This document shows, piece by piece, positions 17,463 to 24,550 of a stretch of DNA of 64,000 nt. Origin of the DNA: SIG440 sp045586925 (GTDB taxonomy: Bacteria; Bacillota; Clostridia; Monoglobales; Monoglobaceae); assembly GCA_045586925.1 (NCBI GenBank), contig JAZNBG010000018.1, positions 41,558 to 105,557 on the forward strand, given 5' to 3'. Every line of letters begins with the position of its first letter. Position 1 is the first letter of the stretch. The notes beneath the pieces are model-generated. The model was not told the origin of the DNA and ran no database searches. It saw only the letters and a list, made by a program, of their open reading frames with translations. A program made the position numbers and the translations under genes.

Positions 17463-17492
17463 GGGCTGTTTTTAAACAGCCCTTTCGTTTTT
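17463..17492. terminator. Bidirectional terminator between the ATPase gene and ybaK
   Basis: Perfect 9-bp stem GGGCTGTTT/AAACAGCCC (17463-17482) with a 2-nt loop, T-rich on the right and preceded by an A-run on the left, serving both convergent genes. Confidence 0.88.
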
Positions 17493-17586
17493 GGGTATAT
17501 AAAACTGATTTTTGCATTAATCTGCAAGTTGCATCTATTAATTTTCCTATCCTTATGCGGTCCTGATTATGCAAGAATCCTCATTT

Positions 17587-18069
17587 TTATTTAATGATGT
17601 CTGCAAATTCGGCGCCGATAAGTGCCGACAGGTCGCAGGGATTCATTTTCAGTTGAGTTCCAAGTCTGCCACCACTAAACATAATAATGTCAAAATCCTT
17701 TGCGCTTTGGTGTATAACCGTTTTAAACTGTTTTTTCATTCCTATGGGACTGCAACCGCCCCTGACATATCCGGTGGTCGCAAGCAAATCCTTTACGGGA
17801 AGCATTTCAACCGATTTTTCACCAATTGACTTTGCTGCTTTTTTCAAATCCAATTCTTCTGCAACGGGGACAACAAACACAAAATAATTACCCGGCTTTC
17901 CTTTTGTGACCAAAGTCTTGAATGTCTGCGAAAAGGGCTGGTTAAGCTTTTGAGCTATAGCAGTCCCTTCCATAAAACCATCACTTTCATAATTTATTGC
18001 TTCAAAATTTAGTTTTGCACGCTCGACAATTCGTACAGCGTTTGTTTTTATGTTTTTATCTTTTGCCAT
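17587..18069 (-). CDS. ybaK: Cys-tRNA(Pro) deacylase, YbaK/EbsC family
   Basis: A 160-aa trans-editing enzyme that hydrolyses cysteine mischarged on tRNA-Pro. Conserved YbaK pattern: INYESDGFMEGTAIAQKLNQP at the N-terminus, FKTLVTKGKPGNYFVFVVPV, LDLKKAAKSIGEKSVEML, and TTGYVRGGCSPIGMKKQFKTVIH near the active site. Length is typical. ATG is preceded by GAAAGGGATAAAC. Transcribed alone on the minus strand, convergent with the sugar ATPase gene. Confidence 0.93.
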   Translation of the reverse strand: MAKDKNIKTNAVRIVERAKLNFEAINYESDGFMEGTAIAQKLNQPFSQTFKTLVTKGKPGNYFVFVVPVAEELDLKKAAKSIGEKSVEMLPVKDLLATTGYVRGGCSPIGMKKQFKTVIHQSAKDFDIIMFSGGRLGTQLKMNPCDLSALIGAEFADIIK

Positions 18070-18169
18070 TGTTTATCCCTTTCCTGAATAAAATTACTTT
18101 CATAATTATATAACTTTTTTATAAAATAATCAAGATTGTAAAAAATTTACCATATTTTTAAGAATAACC

Positions 18170-18198
18170 TTGAAATTCTTTTCAAAAAGTGGTAAAAT
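18170..18198 (+). promoter_or_regulatory. Promoter for the oad operon
   Basis: TTGAAA and TAAAAT with a 17-nt spacer, the -10 preceded by AAAAAGTGG (extended TGn). It begins 74 nt upstream of oadG. Confidence 0.7.
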
Positions 18199-18243
18199 GC
18201 ATAATGGGTAAAATTTGAATTCAAGTGAAGGGAGGCGTCTGTT

Positions 18244-18516
18244 ATGTCTAACACTTTTGTTTGCCTTATGGGTATGGGAACTGTGTTCATCGGCCTTATT
18301 TGCATTGTTATTATTTGCAATATTATGAGCGTTGTTATGAAACGGTTTTCAAAGCAACCGGCACAAACTGCTCCTGTAGCAGCACCCACTCCTGCGGAGG
18401 CTAACGTGCCAATCCAGGACAAGCAGGCTATAATTGCAGGAACTTGTGCAGTTATTGCAGAAGAACTGGGAACAGATGTAAGCAATATCAGAGTTTTATC
18501 CTTTAAAAGGGTATAG
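18244..18516 (+). CDS. oadG: Oxaloacetate decarboxylase gamma-type subunit
   Basis: A 90-aa protein with one N-terminal transmembrane helix (about residues 8-32, MGTVFIGLICIVIICNIMSVVM), a Pro/Ala-rich linker and a short conserved end (AIIAGTCAVIAEELGTDVSNIRVLSFKRV). This is the OadG/MmdD plan, the subunit that assembles the carboxyltransferase with the membrane pump. GGGAGG lies upstream. First gene of a four-gene operon with biotin carrier, oadB and oadA. Whether the complex acts on oxaloacetate or another acid depends on the alpha subunit. Confidence 0.85.
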   Translation: MSNTFVCLMGMGTVFIGLICIVIICNIMSVVMKRFSKQPAQTAPVAAPTPAEANVPIQDKQAIIAGTCAVIAEELGTDVSNIRVLSFKRV

Positions 18517-18582
18517 GCTCAAACCACAATTTGCTGAAAAAACAGCAGGAATTCAATTAATATAAAATGGAGGTTTTACAAA

Positions 18583-18954
18583 ATGAAAAAGTATAAGGTA
18601 AATGTAAATGGTACAGCATATGAAATTGAAATTGAACTTATGAGCGAAGCAGAGGCAGCGGCATCAAAGGCAGCAGCACCTGCAGCGGCACCCGCACCTG
18701 CAGCAGCACCTGCTCCCGCAGCGGCATCCGCACCCGGTGCAGGCGAAGAGGTAAAGAGCCCTATGCCCGGCACAATTCTGTCTGTAAACGTTAAGGCTGG
18801 CGACGCTGTTAAAAAGGGTCAGGTTCTTATGATTTTAGAGGCAATGAAAATGGAAAATGAAATTATGGCAGGTGCAGACGGTACAGTTACATCTGTTATG
18901 GTAGCAGCAGGTCAGGCTGTTGAAGCAGGCGCTGCTCTTTGCACAATCCAGTAA
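18583..18954 (+). CDS. Biotin carboxyl carrier protein of the Na+ pump decarboxylase
   Basis: A 123-aa biotinyl protein. After an N-terminal KKYKVNVNGTAYEIEIEL strand region comes a flexible linker very rich in Ala and Pro (residues ~25-50), then the biotinyl domain with the biotin-accepting lysine in EAMKMENEI and MPGTILSVNVKAGD. It carries CO2 from the alpha subunit to OadB. In K. pneumoniae this domain is fused to OadA; here it is a separate gene, as in methylmalonyl-CoA decarboxylases (MmdC). ATGGAGGTTTTACAAA gives a strong ribosome binding site. Confidence 0.93.
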   Translation: MKKYKVNVNGTAYEIEIELMSEAEAAASKAAAPAAAPAPAAAPAPAAASAPGAGEEVKSPMPGTILSVNVKAGDAVKKGQVLMILEAMKMENEIMAGADGTVTSVMVAAGQAVEAGAALCTIQ

Positions 18955-18977
18955 AAAGAAAGGCAGTTGACCCTGAT

Positions 18978-20597
18978 ATGAAAAAAAGAATTTTTGCGGC
19001 GTGTCTTGCGGTAATGGTAATGGCTTTATCCATGGTTACCTGCTTTGCGGCAGAAGGCACAGATGCATTGATAGTAAAAAACGCAGCTTATGATGATGTT
19101 GAAAAAACATTAAGCTTTGCTGTTGCAAACACAACGGGCGAAGAACTTGTTTTTGTCATCGCAGGCTTTAATTATGACCAAACACAGGTTGTTATCGGTC
19201 AGTTACAGAAGGAAATGTCAGTAATGGCTATTGCGGCTGGTAGTGAAATCGTTTTCACCATTCCGGTTGAGATTCCTTCATACAATGAAAATAATATTCC
19301 AAAATTCGGAATTACTATGCAGTATATGCCATCAAATTCAACCAATGTTGATATGACTAAGGCGGCAGGAGTACAGCAGATAGCAATTGACAACATTTTT
19401 GCACCTGTTGCAACTCCTATGGAAGCAATTATGAACTTCCTTAACCAAACCGGCTTTATGGCAATTGTAAGAAACTGGAAGCTAGCGGTTATGCTTCTTA
19501 TCTCGTTTGTGCTGTTGTACCTTGCAATTGTTAAAAAGTTTGAGCCGTTGCTCCTTCTCCCAATCGCTTTTGGTATGCTCCTTACAAACCTCCCCGGGGC
19601 AGATATGTTCCACGAAGAGCTTTTTGCAGACGGACATATTCACTGGGAGCTGTTTGGCGCATCAAACGCAATTTCCCCCGGTCTTATTGATATCCTTTAC
19701 CTTGGCGTAAAACTGGGCATTTATCCCTGTCTTATCTTCCTTGGCGTTGGTGCAATGACCGACTTTGGACCACTGATTGCAAATCCCAAAAGTCTTCTTC
19801 TTGGCGCAGCTGCACAGCTTGGAATTTTTATTACTTATGTGGTGATGGGAGCAGTTTTTGGCTTCACTCCGGCGGAGGCGGCGTCAACAGGCATTATCGG
19901 CGGTGCTGACGGGCCCACGGCAATTTTTGTTACTACAAGACTTGCGCCTCATCTTCTTGGTCCAATTGCCGTCGCGGCATATTCATATATGGCGCTGGTT
20001 CCGGTAATCCAGCCACCCATTATGAAACTCCTTACAACAAAGAAGGAACGTCAGATAGTTATGAAACCTCTTCGCGAAGTTTCAAAGACAGAAAAAATTG
20101 TATTTCCGATTGTTATTACAGTATTTGTAACACTTCTTGTTCCTTCAGCAGGTCCTTTGATTGGATGCTTAATGCTGGGTAATCTTGCGAAAGAGTGTGG
20201 TGTAGTTGACAGAATTTCCAAGACTGCGCAAAACGAGCTGATGAATATTGTAACGATATTCCTGGGAATTTCTGTGGGAGCAACAGCAACAGCTGAAACC
20301 TTCCTTGCCCCCAAAACATTGGCAATTATTGTTGTTGGTGTGGTAGCATTTGCGGTAGGAACAGCAGGCGGGGTTCTTCTTGCCAAGTTTATGAATCTGT
20401 TCCTGAAGAACAAAATCAATCCTCTCATGGGATCGGCAGGCGTGTCTGCAGTTCCGATGGCAGCACGTGTATCGCAAACAGTTGGACAGAAAGAAAACCC
20501 CAAAAACTTCCTTCTTATGCACGCTATGGGCCCCAATGTTGCAGGCGTAATCGGCTCTGCAATTGCAGCCGGCGTTCTTATTGCTTTGTTCGGTTAA
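18978..20597 (+). CDS. oadB: Na+-translocating decarboxylase beta subunit with secreted N-terminal extension
   Basis: The membrane pump subunit couples decarboxylation of carboxybiotin to Na+ export. The start at MKKRIFAACLAV is chosen because a signal peptide begins there (hydrophobic residues 5-21, likely cut after TCFA near residue 24); the frame opens 13 codons earlier but overlaps the biotin carrier gene. Residues ~25-145 are a soluble domain of beta-strand-like sequence not present in classical OadB (~375-435 aa against 539 here). The rest is a normal OadB, with the ion-site motif GIIGGADGPT at residues 305-314, MALVPVIQPPIMK and the GSAGVSAVPMAARV end. oadA follows by 46 nt. Confidence 0.9.
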   Translation: MKKRIFAACLAVMVMALSMVTCFAAEGTDALIVKNAAYDDVEKTLSFAVANTTGEELVFVIAGFNYDQTQVVIGQLQKEMSVMAIAAGSEIVFTIPVEIPSYNENNIPKFGITMQYMPSNSTNVDMTKAAGVQQIAIDNIFAPVATPMEAIMNFLNQTGFMAIVRNWKLAVMLLISFVLLYLAIVKKFEPLLLLPIAFGMLLTNLPGADMFHEELFADGHIHWELFGASNAISPGLIDILYLGVKLGIYPCLIFLGVGAMTDFGPLIANPKSLLLGAAAQLGIFITYVVMGAVFGFTPAEAASTGIIGGADGPTAIFVTTRLAPHLLGPIAVAAYSYMALVPVIQPPIMKLLTTKKERQIVMKPLREVSKTEKIVFPIVITVFVTLLVPSAGPLIGCLMLGNLAKECGVVDRISKTAQNELMNIVTIFLGISVGATATAETFLAPKTLAIIVVGVVAFAVGTAGGVLLAKFMNLFLKNKINPLMGSAGVSAVPMAARVSQTVGQKENPKNFLLMHAMGPNVAGVIGSAIAAGVLIALFG

Positions 20598-20643
20598 TTC
20601 CAAACGGTTTATTGAAAATTAACACAGAAAGGAAACTAGAATT

Positions 20644-22044
20644 ATGTCAAAAGTATATATTACAGATACAATTCTTCGTGATGCTCATCAGTCACAGGCG
20701 GCAACCCGTATGAAGCTTGAAGATATGATTCCTGCTCTTGAAACACTTGACAAGGTTGGATACTGGTCTTTGGAATGCTGGGGCGGCGCAACATTTGACG
20801 CTTGTATGAGATTTTTAAACGAAGACCCCTGGGAAAGACTGCGTACATTAAAGAAGCATCTTCCCAACACTAAGCTTCAGATGCTTTTCCGCGGACAGAA
20901 TATTTTGGGCTACAAGCACTATGCAGATGACGTTGTTGAACAGTTCTGCAAAAAGTCAATCGAAAACGGTATTGACGTAGTAAGGGTATTCGATGCTCTC
21001 AACGACCCCAGAAACCTCGAAGCTGCAATTAAGTATGTTAAGTATTACGGCGGACACCTTGAGGCAGCAATCAGCTATACAGAAAGCCCTGTTCACAACG
21101 AAGAATATTTTGTGGATCTGGCTTGCCGTCTTGAAGAAAAGGGTGCGGATTCAATCTGTATTAAGGATATGGCAAACCTCCTGCTTCCCTACGATGCGTA
21201 CAGTCTGGTTAAAAAGCTTAAGGAAAAGGTTGGTGTTCCTATTCATCTGCACACACACAACACCGCAGGTACAGGAGATATGACAAACCTTATGGCAATT
21301 CAGGCAGGCGTTGATATTGTTGACTGTGCACTTTCACCTATGGCGAATGGTACAGCAAACCCTGCAACCGAAAGTCTTGTTGCAACCCTCAAGGGCACAG
21401 AAAGAGATACAGGTCTTGATATGGGTCTTCTCAGCGAGGCAGCAGCTCATTTCAGAAAGGTTGCGACAAAGATGAAGGAAGAAGGAACTCTTGATCCCAA
21501 GGTTTTGAATGTTGATGGAAACACCCTTCTGTATCAGGTTCCCGGCGGTATGCTTTCAAACCTGATTTCGCAGCTTAAACAGGCAAATGCCGAAGATAAG
21601 TACTATGAGGTTCTTGCCGAGGTTCCCCGTGTTCGTGAGGACTTTGGTTATCCTCCCCTTGTAACACCCACCAGCCAGATCGTTGGTACTCAGGCAGTTC
21701 TTAATGTGCTTATGGGCAGATACAAAATGATCTCAAAGGAATCAAAGGGTCTTCTCCGTGGCGAATATGGTAAGCTTCCCGGTAAGGTAAACGAAGAGGT
21801 TCGCAAGATGGCAATTGGTGACGATAAGGTTATCGATGTTCGTCCCGCAGACTTGATTGAACCCGAACTTGATAAATACAGAGAAGAAACAAAAGATATC
21901 GCAAAATGTGAAGAAGACGTTCTCAGCTATGCACTTTTCCCACAGGTTGCAAAGAAATTCTTTGAAATTCGTGATGCAGCACCTGCTGCTCCTGCTGTGG
22001 ATGAAAACGGCGTAAGAACATTATACGTTGAAGATTTATCATAG
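20644..22044 (+). CDS. oadA: Oxaloacetate decarboxylase alpha subunit (carboxyltransferase), lacking biotin domain
   Basis: A 466-aa carboxyltransferase that moves CO2 from oxaloacetate to biotin. The TIM-barrel starts VYITDTILRDAHQSQAATRM, with metal and substrate residues in TDTILRDAHQS, the catalytic lysine region SICIKDMANLL and the metal-binding HLHTHNTAG. The PYC_OADA-type C-terminal domain follows, and the protein ends without a biotinyl domain, which is supplied by the separate carrier gene. This alpha type points to oxaloacetate rather than methylmalonyl-CoA as substrate, though pyruvate carboxylase-like action in reverse is possible. Confidence 0.92.
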   Translation: MSKVYITDTILRDAHQSQAATRMKLEDMIPALETLDKVGYWSLECWGGATFDACMRFLNEDPWERLRTLKKHLPNTKLQMLFRGQNILGYKHYADDVVEQFCKKSIENGIDVVRVFDALNDPRNLEAAIKYVKYYGGHLEAAISYTESPVHNEEYFVDLACRLEEKGADSICIKDMANLLLPYDAYSLVKKLKEKVGVPIHLHTHNTAGTGDMTNLMAIQAGVDIVDCALSPMANGTANPATESLVATLKGTERDTGLDMGLLSEAAAHFRKVATKMKEEGTLDPKVLNVDGNTLLYQVPGGMLSNLISQLKQANAEDKYYEVLAEVPRVREDFGYPPLVTPTSQIVGTQAVLNVLMGRYKMISKESKGLLRGEYGKLPGKVNEEVRKMAIGDDKVIDVRPADLIEPELDKYREETKDIAKCEEDVLSYALFPQVAKKFFEIRDAAPAAPAVDENGVRTLYVEDLS

Positions 22045-22054
22045 TTAAAGACTT

Positions 22055-22090
22055 AAAAGGAACCTGTTGAGAGATAGGTTCCTTTTAAAA
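22055..22090 (+). terminator. Terminator of the oad operon
   Basis: AAAAGGAACCT (22055-22065) pairs perfectly with AGGTTCCTTTT (22076-22086), 10-nt loop, ending in a T-run. Confidence 0.85.
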
Positions 22091-22122
22091 TATAAATATT
22101 TATGTAAATTTAAAAAATTCTC

Positions 22123-22151
22123 TTGACAATTAAAAAAAACTATGGTATTAT
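22123..22151 (+). promoter_or_regulatory. Promoter for the tRNA pair
   Basis: TTGACA, 17-nt spacer, TATTAT, preceded by TGG. It is 26 nt upstream of tRNA-Met. Confidence 0.75.
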
Positions 22152-22177
22152 ATTTCTTGTCCTTTGGACAAGTATAT

Positions 22178-22254
22178 GGCGGTATAGCTCAGTTGGCTAG
22201 AGCATACGGTTCATACCCGTAGTGTCACTAGTTCGAATCTAGTTACCGCTACCA
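22178..22254 (+). tRNA. tRNA-Met (CAT anticodon)
   Basis: 77-nt cloverleaf including an encoded CCA. The acceptor GGCGGTA pairs with TACCGCT (G-T first pair). The anticodon stem TACGG/CCGTA encloses the loop TTCATAC, with CAT at 22212-22214, and the T-loop is GTTCGAATC. The paired first position argues against an initiator tRNA; an Ile-CAT (lysidine) tRNA cannot be fully excluded. Confidence 0.93.
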
Positions 22255-22259
22255 CCTTT

Positions 22260-22287
22260 AAAACCCGTGTTTTAAACACGGGTTTTA
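22260..22287 (+). terminator. Terminator-like hairpin between the two tRNAs
   Basis: AAAACCCGTGT (22260-22270) pairs perfectly with ACACGGGTTTT (22276-22286). It lies between tRNA-Met and tRNA-Glu, so it may attenuate rather than end transcription unless tRNA-Glu has its own promoter. Confidence 0.65.
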
Positions 22288-22310
22288 TACAAGGGATATA
22301 GGTTTAATAT

Positions 22311-22385
22311 GGCTCCTTGGTCAAGTGGTTAAGACTCCGCCCTCTCACGGCGGCTACAGGGGTTCGAATCCCCTAGGAGTCACCA
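22311..22385 (+). tRNA. tRNA-Glu (CTC anticodon)
   Basis: 75-nt cloverleaf with encoded CCA. The acceptor GGCTCCT pairs with AGGAGTC. The anticodon stem CCGCC/GGCGG holds the 7-nt loop CTCTCAC with CTC in the centre; the T-arm is GGGGTTCGAATCCCC. Confidence 0.93.
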
Positions 22386-22389
22386 TAGA

Positions 22390-22430
22390 AACAGAACGAT
22401 TTAGATGACATCTAGATTGTTCTGTTTTTT
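22390..22430 (+). terminator. Terminator of tRNA-Glu; contains left copy of a 20-bp inverted repeat
   Basis: AAACAGAAC..AT..TAGATG pairs with CATCTA..AT..GTTCTGTTT over 19 positions with two weak pairs, then a T-run. Bases 22394-22413 match the complement of 23667-23686 at 19 of 20 positions. Confidence 0.75.
22394..22413 (+). repeat. Left 20-bp inverted repeat flanking the GGDEF gene
   Basis: Reads GAACGATTTAGATGACATCT. Its complement, with one change, recurs at 23667-23686 across the stop codon of the diguanylate cyclase gene. Confidence 0.8.
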
Positions 22431-22448
22431 ACATTTTTTGTTATAATG

Positions 22449-22477
22449 TTGAATTATATTATAAATTGTGCTATAAT
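22449..22477 (+). promoter_or_regulatory. Promoter for the diguanylate cyclase gene
   Basis: TTGAAT and TATAAT separated by 17 nt, preceded by TGC (extended -10); 56 nt before the start codon. Confidence 0.7.
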
Positions 22478-22533
22478 TAGTTTGAACATTTTTTTAATTT
22501 GGCAAAAAAATAAAAGATGGGAGATATATTAAT

Positions 22534-23679
22534 ATGGTAGTAACGATTTTATCGCATATTATTGCGGCTTTATATCTTCAAAAACAAAAATATAAAAAAT
22601 TAGTTACGGCTTGTTTTTGGGGTGCATATGCAATTTTTGCTGTATGTATTATGGTATTTCAAGAAAATGTAATGTACGGATTTTTCAGTTTGCTTTTTAT
22701 GCATGCTGTTATCTTTTTTATAACAACAATAGGTTCTTTAGGAGAAAAAACCTTTTTGTTTCTTACATACTCGAATTCATTTTGCATATGTATTGGAGCA
22801 AACTTGATTTTATCAGATCTTCTGAGTAACAATGCTCATATATCTGTTTATGGAATAGGAATAGTGGTATTAATGCATCTGTTTCTATACAAGATTTTGC
22901 TTCCGAGTTATCAAAAAGCCAGGGTGTTCTTTTCTTCTGGTTGGTGGAAACTTAATGTTATATTAGTTTTCTTTTTCATACAGTTTTTGAATCAATATGC
23001 TTTCAGTATTGATATGAGCAATGCTCGTAATATAGTTTTTGATTTTGTTGTTTTCAGTATTATTTTTTATTTAACATTAATTTTGATTTTTAATTTAGTA
23101 AAAGATAGCGCCGAAATGAATAAAAAAACATATGAAAATGATGAACTGAAAAATGTTGCGTACACAGACGCTTTGACAAATATGAAAAATAGAGCAGCAT
23201 ATGAGAGATTTACCAGAAGACAAGTATTAAACCACAGAAAGAATCCCGGTGCACAGTTTATTTTTGTTATGCTGGATATCAATGGATTTAAAAATATCAA
23301 TGATACAAAAGGACATGCCGCAGGGGATGAAATTTTAAAACAAGTAGGTGCGTTTATTACTGAATTTTTTGAGCGTTATAATTGTGAAAGCTTTAGATTT
23401 GGTGGCGATGAATTTGTTTTGCTGATGGAAGATATACAATTATCTTATGTTGAGAATCTAATTGTAAAGCTGAATGAAGAATTATTTAATTTCAATAATA
23501 TTACATTATCTCACGGTTGCTCAGAAGTGGACTTCAATAACACAAAACCATTTCACGCTGCTTTAAAAACGGCTGATGCAATTATGTATTCTAATAAAGA
23601 CCAATATTATTTGAATTTGCGTAATAGTGGAAAAGAATTAAATGTCGAGAAGTTTTTACCTGAATCAGATGGCATCTAA
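22534..23679 (+). CDS. Membrane-bound diguanylate cyclase (GGDEF)
   Basis: A 381-aa protein with about six hydrophobic segments in residues 1-190, forming an unclassified membrane sensor. A GGDEF domain follows with the intact active site RFGGDEF (Gly290-Phe294) and the metal-site DINGFKNINDTKGHAAGD. It should make cyclic di-GMP. The inhibitory I-site RxxD is replaced by RYNC (281-284), so product inhibition is probably lost. GGGAGATATATTAAT precedes ATG. Codon use looks more AT-rich than that of the neighbouring oad genes, and the gene sits between a tRNA and a hairpin array inside an inverted repeat, hints of acquisition. Confidence 0.92.
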   Translation: MVVTILSHIIAALYLQKQKYKKLVTACFWGAYAIFAVCIMVFQENVMYGFFSLLFMHAVIFFITTIGSLGEKTFLFLTYSNSFCICIGANLILSDLLSNNAHISVYGIGIVVLMHLFLYKILLPSYQKARVFFSSGWWKLNVILVFFFIQFLNQYAFSIDMSNARNIVFDFVVFSIIFYLTLILIFNLVKDSAEMNKKTYENDELKNVAYTDALTNMKNRAAYERFTRRQVLNHRKNPGAQFIFVMLDINGFKNINDTKGHAAGDEILKQVGAFITEFFERYNCESFRFGGDEFVLLMEDIQLSYVENLIVKLNEELFNFNNITLSHGCSEVDFNNTKPFHAALKTADAIMYSNKDQYYLNLRNSGKELNVEKFLPESDGI

Positions 23680-23686
23680 ATCGTTC
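23667..23686 (-). repeat. Right 20-bp inverted repeat flanking the GGDEF gene
   Basis: AGATGGCATCTAAATCGTTC, the complement of 22394-22413 except at one base. It includes the last codons and the TAA stop of the GGDEF gene. Confidence 0.8.
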
Positions 23687-23697
23687 GGCTCTTCCAG

Positions 23698-23727
23698 AAA
23701 AAAGCACTTCCGAAGAAGTGCTTTTTT
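23698..23727 (+). terminator. Terminator of the diguanylate cyclase gene
   Basis: Perfect 13-bp stem AAAAAAGCACTTC/GAAGTGCTTTTTT with loop CGAA. The flanking A- and T-runs could serve either strand. Confidence 0.88.
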
Positions 23728-23730
23728 CAA

Positions 23731-23889
23731 TGAAATTTGCCTGCGGCAAGTGAAATAGCTCCGCTATGAAATACACTTCGTGTATGAAATATTGCTTCGC
23801 AATATAAAAAGGCAAATTTTATTTCATGTTTTTTTGAAAGAAAAATATTTCATAATCCAAAGGATTATTTCATATCAACGAAGTTGATA
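23731..23889. repeat. Array of six short hairpins joined by TGAAAT/ATTTCA linkers
   Basis: Six perfect stem-loops, each with a 3-nt loop and a different stem: TTGCC/GGCAA (23737-23749), ATAGC/GCTAT (23755-23767), ATACAC/GTGTAT (23771-23785), ATATTGC/GCAATAT (23789-23805), ATAATCC/GGATTAT (23852-23868), TATCAAC/GTTGATA (23873-23889). On the left the linker is TGAAAT (23731, 23751, 23767, 23785); on the right it is its complement ATTTCAT (23821, 23848, 23867). TGAAATTTGCC at 23731 also pairs with GGCAAATTT at 23811, closing the left four. No coding frame fits. Confidence 0.8.
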
Positions 23890-23915
23890 CTTCGTTTTTG
23901 TATATCAAATAAACA

Positions 23916-24320
23916 TTATATAAGACTTGCCAGAGTTTTAATACATTTTTCGCAGATAAGCTTTTTCTTGTACATCACAGTATCCTGTGCTTCTCCGCAA
24001 AAGATGCATGCAGGCTCATATTTGCCAAGCACAAGGCGGGTATCATCCACAAAGATTTCTAAGGCAGCCTTGGGTTCCAGACCCAGAGTGTTGCAAATTT
24101 CTTTTGGAATGACAATTCTACCCACATCATCAACGTGCCTTACAATGCCCGTATTTCCTTTTGTGGAATCATCAAAGTGTTTTTCAAGAATTACGTGTGC
24201 TCCATCAACAAAAATTTCAAGACTACCCTTGGGGTCAATGCCTAAAGTGTTGCGCAATTCTTTAGGAAGAACTATTCTGTCCAGACTATCAACGTGTCTT
24301 ACAATACCGGTTGATTTCAT
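23916..24320 (-). CDS. AbrB/SpoVT-type regulator with two tandem DNA-binding domains
   Basis: A 134-aa protein. AbrB proteins are small swapped-hairpin DNA-binding dimers that control transition-state genes. Residues ~1-48 (TGIVRHVDSLDRIVLPKEL) and ~53-103 (TGIVRHVDDVGRIVIPKEI) are two similar copies of that domain, sharing most residues. The usual protein has one. The C-terminus is the zinc-ribbon-like tail seen in clostridial relatives, with CIFC and CEKC pairs. AAAGGAGTCGATAAA precedes ATG. A promoter and three TGTCGAA heptamers lie upstream. The hairpin array lies just past its stop. Confidence 0.88.
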   Translation of the reverse strand: MKSTGIVRHVDSLDRIVLPKELRNTLGIDPKGSLEIFVDGAHVILEKHFDDSTKGNTGIVRHVDDVGRIVIPKEICNTLGLEPKAALEIFVDDTRLVLGKYEPACIFCGEAQDTVMYKKKLICEKCIKTLASLI

Positions 24321-24410
24321 TTTATCGACTCCTTTATCTTTTTTAATAAATTTCTTTTTTCGACCGCGGAATAAGGAAAAAATTTGTCCGTTTTGTCCGC
24401 TTTTTTATTT

Positions 24411-24439
24411 ATACTACCATATTTGGAAAAAGATGTCAA
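24411..24439 (-). promoter_or_regulatory. Promoter for the abrB-like gene
   Basis: On the minus strand TTGACA (24439-24434), 17-nt spacer, TAGTAT (24416-24411), with TGG before the -10. About 90 nt of leader precede the start codon. Confidence 0.75.
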
Positions 24440-24463
24440 CAGAAAAAATAAAAAAAATCTTCT

Positions 24464-24542
24464 TGTCGAAGGATGAAAAACCTTGTTCTGTCGCACTTTG
24501 TCGAAAAAAATACCCTGCCGTTTATGGCAAGGTATTGTCGAA
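24464..24542 (+). promoter_or_regulatory. Cluster of three Spo0A-box-like heptamers upstream of abrB
   Basis: TGTCGAA, the 0A-box consensus, occurs at 24464-24470, 24499-24505 and 24536-24542, with a near match TGTCGCA at 24489-24495. All lie within 79 bp, just upstream of the abrB-like -35 box. abrB is a classical Spo0A target in Bacillus. The second and third boxes fall at the edges of the ireB terminator, so part of the pattern could be incidental. Confidence 0.6.
24503..24536 (-). terminator. Terminator of ireB
   Basis: On the minus strand AATACC-TTGCC pairs with GGCA-GGGTATT, followed by a run of seven T. It ends transcription before the abrB promoter. Confidence 0.8.
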
Positions 24543-24550
24543 TTTAAAAA

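Noticed and set aside
20169..20603. Minus-strand open frame antisense to oadB
   Set aside because: Antisense to a conserved membrane protein; Cys/His-rich low-complexity translation, no ribosome binding site.
23731..23889. CRISPR array interpretation of the hairpin array
   Set aside because: The conserved linker is only 6-7 bp, the variable parts are palindromes instead of spacers, the orientation flips midway, and there are no cas genes.
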